In this document: positions 1-11,816 of the stretch, piece by piece
How the letters are laid out: the number at the start of each line of letters is the position of its first letter
Position numbering within the stretch: the first letter of the stretch is position 1
Assembly: GCA_017562135.1 (NCBI GenBank)
Contig: QEYB01001208.1
Coordinates: 496,001 to 560,000 of the forward strand
Length of the DNA stretch: 64,000 bases
Source: Dipylidium caninum
Taxonomy: Eukaryota > Platyhelminthes > Cestoda > Cyclophyllidea > Dipylidiidae
Reading direction: 5' to 3'
Position numbers and translations under genes: made by a program
Notes under the pieces: model-generated
The model's input: only the letters and a program-made list of their open reading frames with translations
Database searches by the model: none
Told to the model about the DNA's origin: nothing

Positions 1-3000
1 GCACACTCCTGTCTGCTATGGGGAGGAAGGATTAAATGCTTCTCATGGAAACGAGCTTGTCACTGTTCGTTCGGAAGGTAATACGCGTCAACGGAAGCCC
101 GAATTGGCTAAGTCGCTTGACGACGTGCAGGGTCGCGGCGGCCTCCGCTCGCCGTCCCTCGCCCCGCCAACTCGTCCTGCGTGCAGCCGCCACCGACTCA
201 CCGCGTGGGGCAGGCGGGCCAGGCACCTATGACCCCGTGGGCTCCCTCCTCCAGCGGTCTCGGCACCCTACCGTCTGCCGAGTCGACTGCGCAGTTGACG
301 TTCTCGTGTGAGCCGCTTTCGCCGGGTTGCGCATTAATTATGGAGAATGAATAATCACAGGCGGTAATCACGTGTTGAGCGCTGCGAATTCACAGTAAAC
401 TCGATGATGTGGCTCGCACGGTGAGTAACTCTTCCGCTTTCCATTCACTGATAGGATGCGGATTAAGAAGAGCGCCTGCGAGCCTTCCGGGGCATTGCTG
501 CCTGCCACGCAAGAGAATTCTTCGTGGTCGAATAGCCACTCGAAGATGTGTTTTGCCGTTTAAGTGCAACCCCTCATCACGGAATGTCCCAGACGACTCA
601 AGGGGCTACTCAGTTCACTAATGTCAACTCGCCTTTGAGTGCGAAGCAGCCAAAAATCAGTTGCATGTTCGCTCAACAATGGAAAAAGAGGCGGCTCGGG
701 AGAGGCGGTGAGTGTGTGCCAACTCGGGCAAGAGCCGGGCACTCTTACGTTGGGCAAATCACTGCCGGGGCGACGAGGCGCCACCTCCCCGGCACCTCCT
801 CATGGGGCGCAGAAGGCGGTGGGACCACTGTAGGCCACTCTTTTCCATCATCTGTGTCTGTGGGGCCAGACGTGGCTTTTGCACTTGCGTGGGAGGCGAG
901 GCGAGGCAAGGAGCGCGGCTGTTGGGCGGGAGAACTTCAGGCCATGGCACACCGAGTGCAAATTTATTGCCACCGAGGGGATGGTGTCCAACACACACAC
1001 CAGCTCAGTGAGTCACCGCAGCAGCCGTCGGTCCGCCGTCGTCTCGTCGGAGAGCGCAAGGGAAGCCTGTCTCAAGGCAGCCGCTGGTACGACTCGCCGA
1101 ATAGCCCGCAGCCCGGCAAGCAGACTTCCTACTCTGTCTGAGGCAAATTCCACCGGAGGGCGGAATGGTTCCCTGTCAGCCGTGGGTTTCCCGGGCAGCT
1201 GGGAAACAATAGCTGGCGGTAGGAATCACCGTTCAAGCCAGACGTTCACTCCCCGCTGCAGCTAATACGCAGATACCGATCTTGTGCATCTCCGTTGACC
1301 CCGCGAGCATAACAGTTCAAATGCCCCTAAAAGTTCCTTTTTTGAAAGTACAAAGGCACGCGGTGACCGAAAGGACGGTATTTGCGGTTTGCAATCCCTC
1401 GCAGCTGAAATGCACAAGCAGTCGGAGGCGAAGTAAAGAGCCAAAGCTATCAAAGCCGGGCCAAACATGCTTTTTACGGTGTAATAGGCCCTACTCTCGT
1501 TGTAATGAAGATGCCGACTTGTGTTACAGTCAGAGATGACCGAGATGGCGTATTCCATGGCGGAAGATCTCTTCAGCGCCAAAATTACTTTTTTTTTCAG
1601 AAGAGGAGCACTTAGACTTGGTCGCCGGCAAGGAGCGCATCCATTAGGCTTGTCCGTCAGCATGGAGGATGCCAAACGCTCTGCGAAGTGGGTCACGCGC
1701 GGTCCTGGCACCCCATGTCGAAAGGTCCCATGCTTCGCTATGCAAACAACACATTCGCGGGTGTTGCTTTTTGTCCCGACACCTCCTTCTGCCCTGCATT
1801 CGGGGTCACAGGGGGGAGTGTGCGGTGGCACGTGCCGCCCACTCGCCCTCGGCACCACAGTGTTCTGGCCTGTGTGTTCTTTTTGATGGCATGTTTATCC
1901 ACTCTCGTTCCCTCATTCTCCAGCAAGTGGATCCACATAACAGGCGTCCGGGCGACTGCCGCCCGTCGCCTCTTTCCCCACTTGGGAGGGCTTGGCCACG
2001 AGGTTCGATGCATGGCACCACGGAGCGCATTTTAAAACCTCCTCTTGTCCAGTTGGAAGTGGGACGCGAACGGACTGCGGAGTACGGGCACGGCATGTGC
2101 GCACGCGGATAGGCACTTCGGTCCGGCCCGACGACCGTGTGTTGAGGAAAATCTTTGGGGACAAGTGGTGTTCCTTAGCTTTTTCTAGAGAGCCAGTTAG
2201 GCAGGCCGCGGGGATTCCTTTCTCCGCCCGTGTGGGCGTACGGAAGAAGTGTCTCTGCATGACCGTGTTTTCGGGCCCTCGCCGCATGGACAGCGAGGTG
2301 GAAGTGTGCTTGCGTCCTGCCCGCAGCTGCCTTAACACATCGCCGACCACCGACAATGGCTTCTCGCGGGGGGAAGGAATAATCGTTTCCATTGGGGCAA
2401 CGCTCGCTAGGCAGCATGAGTAAATCAAACTTGGAGGATGCAACGATGGTGAATTTAACCGCCTTATATGTGCGGCTTTTAAAGTCTGCTGCAGATTCTC
2501 TCCCCATGGTAAAAATGGGGAAAGTGGGGGCAGAAGATAAAATTAACTGTCACCGGCCCCCTGAAATACAAGCGAGGACACAACGTGATTAGCATTTGGA
2601 GGATTCATAGGCCTTTCGAGGAAACCCGATTGGAGGAAAGGGAAATAAGTTTTGGACTACGTCAATCAAAGATGCGCACGACGTAAATGAATGCGGGAGT
2701 AGCGAGCTCCCGGCTTTCCGTCATTCTAATAACTGACAATGTTGCGGCGCCCAGTTTAATGACTCGGTTCCCATTATCGCGGTTGACTGAGAAGTTTCAA
2801 CCGTTAAATTTTCGCCGGAACGACGTGTCATTTCGCGTCTGTCCAGTCTCCACAGCGGGAAGAGGCAGCAAAGGCCGCCGCCTTTGTCGCTCTCTTTGAA
2901 CTGCTCCGGGTGGAGAGGGGAGGGAGCGTATTTTGTCAACTGTGCGTCTCCCATGGACTCATTCGGTGGGAGGCTTCCACTTTGAGGTCTGGAAAATGTG

Positions 3001-5073
3001 GCGGCAACTTGAGAGTATGTTTGGTGAGTGAGTTGTGGAAAAGGCAACATTCAAATAAGGGCGGTTACCGGGTTTCTTCGAGAAGGCCTTTTGCTTGCCG
3101 GTGAGTCATAACGGCAGCCAGAGCCACACCTGCCTCTGCCCCCGCCCCCACCGCCACCTCCGCCCCGCCGACAGCTCCACCTCGGCGCACTCTGCGCGCG
3201 TGCATGCGAACGAGTGCGCACCACGAGGCGGCAGCCAATGGCGGCGCCGGCTGCTGCGACGAACCGCCTCGATGCGCACTCTCGGACGAGGACGCGGTCC
3301 ACGAGCCTCGCACCTTATCTGCCAGCCTTGTCCAGCCGTAGGAAAAATGCTGCTGCTCTTCGAAGGCACACAGAGCTGTTAATTTGGGCGGTCAGATTCG
3401 TTCACGGTACCGGCACCTCACCCACCAGACCTGGCGCTTCACCCTTACCGTGCAGTGTCCAGTGTCAGCACCAAACTCTGATTTGGACATCACATGCTGC
3501 AGTAGAGGGTCAGGTGTTGAAAGAGCTGAGCTCCACTCGTTTACGAATTCCGCGCGTTGTGGGCCTCATTTCCAGCCGAGAGAAGGAGACCCTGCCTGAT
3601 GACGCATTCGACGCACTAAAGAACAAACAGGCCTCGCAAGCGCTTACGAGGCCGTGTTGGCCTCTTCAATTCTTTGTGCATCGGACCTTCGGCCTAGTGT
3701 CGCAAACCGACCACCGCCCCTGTCTCCCCTTATTTCGCAATGCACCCACCTGTCGACCAGGTGGTCTCCTTCACAGATTACTAAGTTTTCTCGCCCAAAA
3801 CTTTCGAGGTGACCGCTAGTAAACCGCTAGCTCTTGTTGTTACCGCAGGTATCCGATCACAAAACGGTTGTAAAATAGGACTTACAGCGCTCAGGAGCCT
3901 ACAGCAAGTTAACAGATCGACTGCGCTTTCAGTGGAGAGGTGGCTCCTAAAACAACCTGCTCCGTACGCTTAGACGCGATGGAGTATTTATTTGGAGACG
4001 AAAAATGAGAAAAGTCGGACAAACTTCCGTGTAAATCAAATTAGGACAGACGCGATGTTTCACATTCTTCTAAGATCAGGATATAGCTCCACTCTCAGCA
4101 AAACATCAGATGCTGTCCGTGGCAAAGTCGCCTCGACCAAGTAGACATTCCACTTGATTTGAACAATCCTCAATCCTCGGGCGAAAGTGTCAATGGATTA
4201 GGTGAAAAGGGACCAGTAACTTGCGTGGGATTTATCTTTCTTAGTTGGAGCGGATACATAATCGCCTAAGAGCGCCATTTGAAAACATGTCTGTGCTCAT
4301 CACATGCCAAACGCGCGGACTCGGTCGCCCATGTCCGGACAACCGAGACCGCCTCCGCGCCAATTGGCTGCTCACTCTGGGGCTGCCGAATGTCTACCCA
4401 AACCGCCGTATGCCGCACACGGGGGCGAAGGGCGCGTGTGCGCTGGACGAGGCAGTCGCATGCCCAACGACCGTGCGACTCCTGATTGGTTCCAAGATCC
4501 GCCGAGGCTGCCTCGTTGACTCACCGCCGGATTCCAAATTTGTCTTCGCCCTGACGCCAAGCAGCCCACGCGACAACGTGTTCGGAGCGCTCATGATGCA
4601 AGTTGGGCCACATTTGAAGGTTGTGTCCGCAGTCAACAACTATTGTCTTCATTCCGTGGAAGAATGTCTGTATGACTGACTCCAAATTAAAAAACCCGGT
4701 CAAAATAGTCAAACATCGAGCACCGCTCATTGTGGCCGTTGAGGAAGTCAGAGGGCATATTCGTAGATGCGTGTAAGAGAGTAACAACTGCAAAATCGTA
4801 GTTTAACTTCTACAAAACGCCTTTCGCCCCGACCATCCATCGTAGGCCAGATAGTCGGTGATTGCGCTTGCGGCGTGTCCTCGCTAAGGCATTGTCCGTC
4901 GAGAGAAGTCAAAACACTTATAAATGAGGGTTCCGCATAGATTCGGTTTTATCGACATCAAAATGTCTGGTGAACTACCTACTCCCCGAGGCCCAGCAGG
5001 GTTTAGGGGAATTCGTGGATTTGTCATTCAGCGCGGCGAGAACACTATAGTGCTGCATCGAGGAGAGTAGTAA

Positions 5074-5120
5074 GAGGGCGGGGGAGGGGGGAAAGGGGGG
5101 GGAGGGGAGAGGAGGGGGGG
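5074..5120 (+). repeat. G-rich purine tract
   Basis: Nearly pure G/A stretch with several runs of four to eight G. It is a low-complexity polypurine tract with several G-runs close together, so it could form a G-quadruplex or triplex. It lies about 850 bp upstream of the orphan seven-helix gene; no functional link is shown. Confidence 0.7.
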
Positions 5121-5776
5121 AAAATGTCTCGATGACTAAATAACGAAATAAGTGGCGTAAAGGCCGGAGAAGTAGACGAGCTGGATGTGCCGTTAGAGGG
5201 GAGAGGACGGGTTAGTGGCAATCGGAGGACGTGAAGGTGAGGAGAGAGGGAGAGGGAGCGAGAGAAAGAGCGAGTTGAACTGATGCCAGGCGCGTAACGA
5301 AGGGGTAGCAGAAGCGAGGGCAGCGTCCGTGCGTTGACTCACCGGCCGGTGAATGTGATTCACATCGCCTGATGACGCGACACGACACGACACGACAGGA
5401 CGAGAGGCACCGGTGCATCTGCGGGTGCTTCTTGGGGGACAGAAGCGCATTCTACACACTAAAGTTTTGCCTCCCATCCCGCGTGTTCGGCCTGCCAGTA
5501 GAAGGTGGCTTTTGTAAAATGACTAAACCTCAGCCGAACGGGTGAATAACCACGGTGTGAACGAAGGAAATGGCCTTGCGCAGCCCAGTTCCCTGCGTGT
5601 GAGGCGAAGGTTTAGGCTCTGACGGCCTATTTAACACCACAAAGCACTAAAGAGTGAAAATAGCGTTTCTAGGAGTCAACCAATGCGGATGTATGAGAAC
5701 AAAGGTGTACTCAAGGGCACCAAGGAAAAGACCATTACCCGGCATTCAGGCGTTCGTTCACTTCTATATAGAAAAG

Positions 5777-5786
5777 TATAAAAAAG
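5777..5786 (+). promoter_or_regulatory. TATA-like box upstream of the 7TM gene
   Basis: A TATAAAAAA sequence lies about 190 bp upstream of the ATG at 5972 of the orphan seven-helix gene. It matches the TATA consensus, but the region is locally AT-rich, so this could be chance. No initiator or transcript evidence is available. Confidence 0.25.
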
Positions 5787-5971
5787 TTAGCACAACTTGT
5801 GCGTGTTCCTACTCGCTTATTTGAGTAAGCAGTTTGGCGGGAGGGTCGAGGCATTAACCAAATACACCGCGTCCAGTCTTCCAGCCATTCGCGTGAAGCA
5901 GAATTTTAAACGTGGCTGATCGATGGAGAAGTACGAGGCGGACGCGGAACGGCGAGGGAGACGCGGACGAA

Positions 5972-7009
5972 ATGAACAACTACACGGGATGGAGCGACCT
6001 CTGCCCACGGGATGACACCACCACCCGCGCGTATTTTGCGGTGCTTGTAGCGGCGAATCTCCTAGTGTCCCTCTATGCGACGATGTTGAGCATCGGGTTT
6101 CTGGTGAAATTGCTAACACTTGGGAATGCGGGCACAGGAATAGTGCAACGCTGGTCATGTTGTTGCGCAATCTCCGCAATGGCGCCGGTCGTGATTCATA
6201 ATTACACTCAAATTGTGCAGTGTTTAACGCTAACATCGAGTAAGGAAATTAGCTCACCCGCCTGCTCGTGGACCCGGCCCCTCACCATAGCCATGCAATT
6301 CCTCCGCAACTGGATATACGTCAGTGCAGCCAGTTCTGAGTGCTGCCTCTGCGCAGGCAGCACCACGCATAAAGTGCTGGACTGGCTCAATCTTGCATTC
6401 TATGCACAAGTGGCGACGATTCCCTTGCTAAGTGGACTTCTTTCGCATATCCTCATAAAATTCTGCTCTTATAGGGAGCAACAGTGTACAAAAAATTTCG
6501 GTGACTTTTCAATAACATTCGCGGTTCCAGATAAGTCGATGGATTTTGTAAGAATAGCGGCTGTTCTCCTAGTCGTACACTTGCTGCCGGCTTTGATATT
6601 GGTGATATTGAAGGTGTCGACAGTGCACCACGTGCTCACCCTGACCTCCAGCGACAGAGGTTTGGACAAGCGTTGGTCCCTTGTCTCAACACAAATTCAC
6701 ACGGCGGTGGCGCTGTGGGGTCTGGAGGTGGCGTCAGTGGTGGGGGAGGCCTCGACCCCGCTCTCTCGAACGCGGGCCTGGGCATGGGCCAGCGCGGCCC
6801 CCTTAGTTGACGCGCTGATCGCGGTTCTGGTGATAGGGGCGGCGAATTCTGAGGCGGCGTTGGCATTTGCAAATGGAGGCCGACCAGGTCACTTAAGAAC
6901 TGTTCCGAAATCATTGACGCATGTTTTCCAAGTTTACCTTCGCTCCTCCCTTTGCGAGTGTTGTTTGCATATCCACAGGACGTTCGTTCTCAGGCTGGAA
7001 ACACAATAA
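5972..7009 (+). CDS. Orphan seven-helix membrane protein (possible divergent GPCR)
   Basis: An intronless frame of 345 residues from the ATG at 5972. The same frame is open further upstream (to a GTG at 5912), but this is the first ATG and it places an N-glycosylation sequon (N3-Y-T) at the likely extracellular N terminus. Seven hydrophobic segments are visible at about residues 20-49, 62-86, 103-127, 141-165, 190-215, 240-258 and 273-297. The tail has a Cys cluster (CECC, about 328-331) that could be palmitoylated. A short extracellular N terminus, seven helices and one exon suggest a GPCR-like receptor. However, I cannot find a DRY-like motif, the CWxP motif of helix 6 or NPxxY of helix 7, so assignment to the rhodopsin family is not supported. 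An AATAAA lies about 250 nt after the stop. It may be a flatworm-specific receptor or another polytopic protein. Confidence 0.6.
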   Translation: MNNYTGWSDLCPRDDTTTRAYFAVLVAANLLVSLYATMLSIGFLVKLLTLGNAGTGIVQRWSCCCAISAMAPVVIHNYTQIVQCLTLTSSKEISSPACSWTRPLTIAMQFLRNWIYVSAASSECCLCAGSTTHKVLDWLNLAFYAQVATIPLLSGLLSHILIKFCSYREQQCTKNFGDFSITFAVPDKSMDFVRIAAVLLVVHLLPALILVILKVSTVHHVLTLTSSDRGLDKRWSLVSTQIHTAVALWGLEVASVVGEASTPLSRTRAWAWASAAPLVDALIAVLVIGAANSEAALAFANGGRPGHLRTVPKSLTHVFQVYLRSSLCECCLHIHRTFVLRLETQ

Positions 7010-7721
7010 TGTATACCCTTGACGTTTCTCGATGGCGTTTTAAATTTCACAAATATCGAGTCGTTATAAATGATACACTTGACAAATTAAAGAACCACTC
7101 CAACCACTTAACACCAAGGTTTTTCGAAAGTGGAGACGCAACCTGTCATTAATAATTATCTGTCGACACTTCATCTCAAAAAATACTTCCGTATGGAAAG
7201 TTCAGCTGCATTTGCAACAGCACGAATGATTACCCTAACGAGGAAAGCTACCGATAATAAAAAACTATTACGCGACCATGCGGTTTTCCTTCACTAGACC
7301 TCATATTTGTAGATATCCTTTTTGCCTTAACCAATAATTGCCCCCGATACCGCAAAAAATTAGCTAATGATATTGATGGAGACGCAAGTAAACTGCCGGA
7401 AAGTGCCTGTCAAGAAAGGATTGAACGACAAGGCTTAGAATATCAAGCGGCCCACACGGAGGCAGTTTGCCTCCAGGGCACCCGATCAGGTAGTGACAAT
7501 TTGCAAGCCTTCCTTTAATACCCAACAGGAAGAGCAGATGACTTGGAGCAAAACTCCATTGCAATCGTACAAAAGTGCAATAGTAATATGGCCAACGCCT
7601 AAGACCAGGATAAAAAACACTGGCCTGATTGCTGAACCTAAAGCGGAGAAAAAATAGCCGGGCCGTCATCTGATCAAATATGACCTCATTGTCGGAAATA
7701 GTGACAAAAAAATACGATGAT
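7010..7721. other. Intergenic spacer between the 7TM gene and FCF1
   Basis: AT-rich spacer holding the 3' regions of two converging genes. The only site I can point to is an AATAAA at 7256-7261 on the + strand. A 125-codon minus-strand frame (7364-7741) overlaps the FCF1 stop in another frame and has no recognisable domain. Confidence 0.6.
7256..7261 (+). promoter_or_regulatory. Candidate polyadenylation signal of the 7TM gene
   Basis: Canonical AATAAA about 250 nt after the stop of the orphan seven-helix gene, on the same strand. The surroundings are AT-rich, so chance occurrence is possible. Confidence 0.4.
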
Positions 7722-8657
7722 TTATATTTTGGGGGCACCAAGGGCCATTGGCATCTTTTCGATGGTAACTCGATGGTTGTGAATATATATTATGGGGACA
7801 CCAGTGACTTTGCGAATTCGACGACGCAGATCACGATCGCATGTGGCGACGATGTAACAGCGCGCTTGACAGCGTTCAAAGAGGCAATCATCCGCATATG
7901 TTCCCCTATGTTGACATGTTAAACGCTGTATCCGAGGATCACGGAGGATTCTAAGCAGAGAAAATAGGTTAAACAAAGGTTAGTTTGATTAAAGATAGGC
8001 TAAAGGTGGGAAACAAGATGATAGCAGTGCAAATATCCAAATCAAGGTAAAATCATGCTAAGAAATTTGAAATGTCAGATTAATTCGGAAACGATTTGTC
8101 CACTAGCTATTAGAACCTGATACAGATACTCAAAATGAGAATTTATGAAAAGTGTTGCAATTGTAAAAAAATATGTGGAAAATTAACATAAGATAAGAGA
8201 GACCTACTTCAAGGCAACTCGGTACCTCTCGGACATCTTCTCGATCTCACCCATGACACAATCGGTAACATAGAGAAAACCTACAAGACTGGATCAAAAA
8301 GTGGAATGAGACTAACATTTAGCCAATAAACAGTCCATTATTGAATTGAACAAATCGAGTCTGTTTTTTATGCTGAAGTTGACATAATTTGTATCGAGAA
8401 GAATATGGTATGGCGGTCCGAGAGCCTCGTTGTACGAATCCTTCAAGCAAGGCACAAGTTCGCTGCGGTTTTTAATCACCATACGAATGTTAGCCTTCAT
8501 AACTTCCTTGGCTTCCCTCAACTTATCGCGATCAAGTTTTTTGCTAACGAAAAATACATAAAAAGCGAACACGAATGAGAACGCACATTCTTCTGTCTTT
8601 CAAATTAAGTGTTTTCTTCATCACTGCAAATTTGCGCGTTCGACGTCGCTTGGACAT
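7722..8657 (-). CDS. FCF1: FCF1, PIN-domain rRNA-processing protein
   Basis: Four coding exons on the minus strand: 8657-8587, 8543-8317, 8280-8208 and 7950-7722. All junctions are GT-AG and phases agree, giving 199 residues against 198 for human FCF1. Introns are 43, 36 and 257 nt. FCF1 (Utp24) is a nucleolar component of the small-subunit processome, and yeast Utp24 is linked to early 18S rRNA cleavages. Evidence: the basic N terminus (TRKFAVMKK, residues 7-15), then [19 protein letters not shown] (65-83) with the PIN aspartate at D74, [10 protein letters not shown] (105-114), [10 protein letters not shown] (138-147), [16 protein letters not shown] (156-171) and the C-terminal GAPKI. Several acidic residues typical of a PIN fold are present (D74, E111, D145, D162, D164). 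The segment 25-60 is less conserved, as is usual. The 5' end faces GatA across 1.26 kb. Confidence 0.95.
8281..8316 (-). other. 36-nt intron of FCF1
   Basis: Second FCF1 intron. It begins GTTAGT and ends TTGTAG, and is only 36 nt long. Removing it joins AKC to FLYVTDCVM in frame, matching the family alignment, while reading through hits a stop at once. An alternative AG inside it (at the CCAG) leads to an in-frame stop, so the acceptor is well determined. Confidence 0.9.
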
Positions 8658-9921
8658 TATGAGTTAAAGGCCCAAAACCAGACAAACCACTGCGGAAGCT
8701 TTAAATACCCAGTGAGGCAGAGCTTTGAAGGAAATACTGTTGATGGCAGAACTCTGAGGTTCACAAATCTAACGTAGGCCGACGGTAACTTGGCCAGCTA
8801 ATATGGGTCCAGAGAATATGGACGTTAATCCAAGCAAGGCTCACAGGCTTTGGTAATGTGGCGTCACAGCCACCACAAAATCGCGAACGAGGTTTGCAAC
8901 TACATCCAAAAAGGCGGTAATATGTATTGCAATGAGTAAGGTCAAATAATTAAAAATTTACTTTATTTTTTACACTAATTTGTCAAATTAATGTTGTTAT
9001 GGATATATGTTAGCTGTGTTTGTTCGGACAACAGAAGTTGAGCCGAATGAGACCGTCTGACGAGGGGATGGCTTACGGCGCTTCACCCGTAGTAGACGAT
9101 GTAGGTGTCGTCGCTGCATAAACTTTAAATTTAGGAAGGGGTGCCTTTGCGGTCGGACGTTGAAATTCCAGAATGCAAAGGGGATTTTATGAACGGTACA
9201 GTAAACGGCATTTCGTTTCATTCTTCGGAAATTTTGATCGCACCTAAACGAAATGTCGACTGTTCGTAATGCTCTTAGAGTGTACTATTGATTTTTTTTG
9301 CAGGAGATCTGTTTTATCTCGAACCTTTTTAGATTTAATGTTCAAAATTGTTGAGGTGTTTTATTCTTTCTTTGCCTACCATTACGGACAGTTGTTATCT
9401 ATTCCGAAGTATCCGTTGTAAACTCTTCCTATGTGGACCTTTATGTTTTATGGAATTGTAGACTTTGGGTATGACCCCTTTGACGATGAAGACCTCGAAT
9501 GACATTTTACCTGCTGTAAGACTTAGTATTTGTATTAGATTTGTCAAAAATACAGTGGTATCAGTGAAAATCGTGTTATCTACGAGTTCGATGATTTTTC
9601 GAACTTTATTACTGGGGCCACTTTTCACACATTAAATTGGTTCGACGTTCTTGGCCTTTACGAGTGGTGAAACGGAGACGTGGCCTAACTTAACACTTGG
9701 CACGTTCTCCCACACTCAGTTTTGTAGTGCGATTTGTTTTGTAACTTTTACCTTCTCTATCTTGTGTACTAATTCCCAAATCTTAATAAGTGACGCTAAA
9801 TGGGCCTGGGACCTCATTTAAATTGCTTCCATCAGTTGGAGTATGGTATGTGACTTTCAGTGATAATAAACAATCTTAAATCCGTCTTGCGGGGTGTCTG
9901 ATTTTTAGTTTCGAAGAATCC
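8658..9921. other. Head-to-head spacer between FCF1 and GatA
   Basis: 1.26 kb separating the start codons of two divergently transcribed housekeeping genes, so it presumably holds both promoters. I see no clear TATA or CCAAT pair. Two minus-strand frames (9221-8997, 74 codons; 9628-9395, 77 codons) are open here but have no recognisable domain. Just before the GatA ATG is a pyrimidine-rich tract ending in TTTTTAG (AG at 9907-9908), a 3' splice site. Confidence 0.5.
9895..9908 (+). promoter_or_regulatory. Splice acceptor 13 nt before the GatA start codon
   Basis: The sequence GTCTGATTTTTAG ends at 9908, 13 nt before the ATG at 9922. It looks like a good 3' splice site. It could close an intron in the 5' UTR or receive a trans-spliced leader, a process known in several flatworms including tapeworms. 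The sequence alone does not distinguish these. Confidence 0.45.
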
Positions 9922-11816
9922 ATGAAGGTTGGTGCGATAGAACGTCTGCGCAGAGCAATATCCGAAGGGAAACTGGACGCGAGTCATCTGTGTCGTTTTT
10001 TTCTGCAAAGAATCAGTGCTGATAGTTCTGCTAGTAAGAGGGGCCGACTCGTTTCCGATCTCACATTGCCCGCCACCAATTCTGTTGTTAATCACCTGTT
10101 TAGCCTTCCTTCATTCACTTCGTCCGGACCTCTGGCCGGTATACCGTTCCTAGTAAAGGATAACTACTGCGTTAAAGGCCTCCACACTACGTGTGCATCC
10201 AGAACCCTACACAACTACTCATCGCCTTATAACGCATCAGTGAGTTAGCACTATACCTAATGCGTCCAAGCTAGTTTCGGGTATTTTAATTCCTCCACAC
10301 TTATTACAGGTCGTGCAAGCCCTTTTGGACGCCGGGGCTGTCTGTTTAGGCAAGACTAACATGGATGAATTCGCAATGGGTTCAAGTTCAACTGACAATG
10401 CACTGCATGGGCCCGTGATTAACCCCTGGTGTTCCACATCATCTGATGACCCTCGTATAGCCGGAGGTAGCTCCGGAGGTAGTGCAGCAGCAGTGGCTGC
10501 TGGTCTTGCACCCTTCGCGCTTGCTTCCGATACGGGAGGGTCGGTGCGAAATCCAGCGGCGTTGTGTGGTGTCGTTGGACTTAAACCAACCTATGGACTT
10601 GTCTCACGCAATGGCATGGTCCCCCTCGCGAACATCATTGATTGCCCTTCTGTTACAGCCACTCGGGTTGCCGATGTTGCGGAAGTGCTCGTCACTTGGT
10701 TGCTCGCGGGGGGTGCAGCCAGGAGCAGAGACGCCACTTTGGCTGTTATCCGCCCACCCATATTGTCTCGTTTACCTCGCATTGGCATACCTGAAGAATA
10801 CTATGCACCCGGGATGACCTCCGAAGTAGTGGAGGTTTGGGATCAAGTAGCCTCTTGGCTAGCAGACGACCTGAAGCTATCAGTCGAGTCTGTGAATCTT
10901 CCCCACACACCCATTGCAACCGCGGTTTATTCCGTGTTATGCTCGGTGGAGGTAGCCTCCAATATGGCACGGTAATAGAAATAGCAACTTCTTTCTCACG
11001 CCATCTATCCAGAATATAAACTGGCGCTTTAATGTACTTGCCCAGATATGACGGTCTTCGGTATGGCCTGCGGGCAGAGCCCTCCCCCGAGCTAAGAACA
11101 GCTTTAGCTAGACTAAACTTGGATACTTCTGACGGACTGATGGCAGCGTCTCGACAGTTGGGTTTTGGAGACGAGGTACGTAAACGTATACTGGCTGGGA
11201 ACTTCTTTCTACTTCGCGAGCAAAGAAGCCGGCACTTAGATGCGGCCCGACGACTCTGGCGCCTCATCAAGGATGATTACGTACAGGTTAGGTGTCAGAA
11301 GTTTTGAGTAAATCTTACGCCCGAATATAATAGTCGGAATCATGAAAACAGATAAAAAGTTACTTGACACTAAATTCAAAGCACAACAGGTCCGACTTCC
11401 GCCATATATTCTTTGAAATAAACAATCTGACCTCAGGTGAAAGGTAGCTCAAGGCAGCTTTTCAGTGTACTTTTGATTTTTAGGCTTTCACAAAAGTGGA
11501 CTTTTTGCTAGCTCCAGTAAATCTACAGCCGGCTCCCAATCTACATAATTTTTGCCAAATGGACAGTCGTTCCCGAATTGCCCGCGAGGATCCATGCACA
11601 GTCGGGGTTAACTTGGCAGGTCTTCCAGCTATTGCCATCCCGATTAAATTGGATGCTCAGACACAACTACCTATAGGTTTGCAATTAATCGGCCCTCCAT
11701 GGTCTGAGCATGATCTCCTCTTACTCGCAGGACGCATTGAGGACAGAGCCAACTTTCCTCTTCTTGTAGATATACCGAAGCTATTAGGAATCGATGACCG
11801 TACAGATAAAGAATAA
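9922..11816 (+). CDS. QRSL1: Glutamyl-tRNA(Gln) amidotransferase subunit A (GatA/QRSL1)
   Basis: Four coding exons, 9922-10239, 10310-10971, 11046-11286 and 11484-11816, with GT-AG introns of 70, 74 and 197 nt and matching phases, give 517 residues, near human QRSL1. As the A subunit of mitochondrial GatCAB it releases ammonia from glutamine, used to convert misacylated Glu-tRNA(Gln) to Gln-tRNA(Gln). The amidase signature is complete: the catalytic Lys in [10 protein letters not shown] (K79), [16 protein letters not shown] (about 120-135), [10 protein letters not shown] with the cis-Ser near 160, and [15 protein letters not shown] with the nucleophile Ser near 184. [15 protein letters not shown] spans intron 2, LAGNFFLL follows, and [12 protein letters not shown] and [14 protein letters not shown] close the domain. 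The ATG at 9922 is the first in frame after a 3' splice site. SPT4 lies tail to tail 289 bp downstream. Confidence 0.96.

Larger units (their letters stand above)
1..5971. other. Intergenic, no gene recognised
   Basis: Several open frames exist (for example 548-1141 + and 3214-3819 +), but their translations are rich in Arg, Pro, Ser and Gly, show no domain, and several overlapping frames are open at once, as expected of CpG-rich non-coding DNA. There are no convincing exon pairs with matching splice phases. The only structured element I see is the purine tract near 5074-5120. Exons of a gene lying outside the window cannot be excluded. Confidence 0.5.

Noticed and set aside
548..1141. 197-codon + frame
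   Set aside because: GC-rich, with overlapping open frames, no domain and no splice context.
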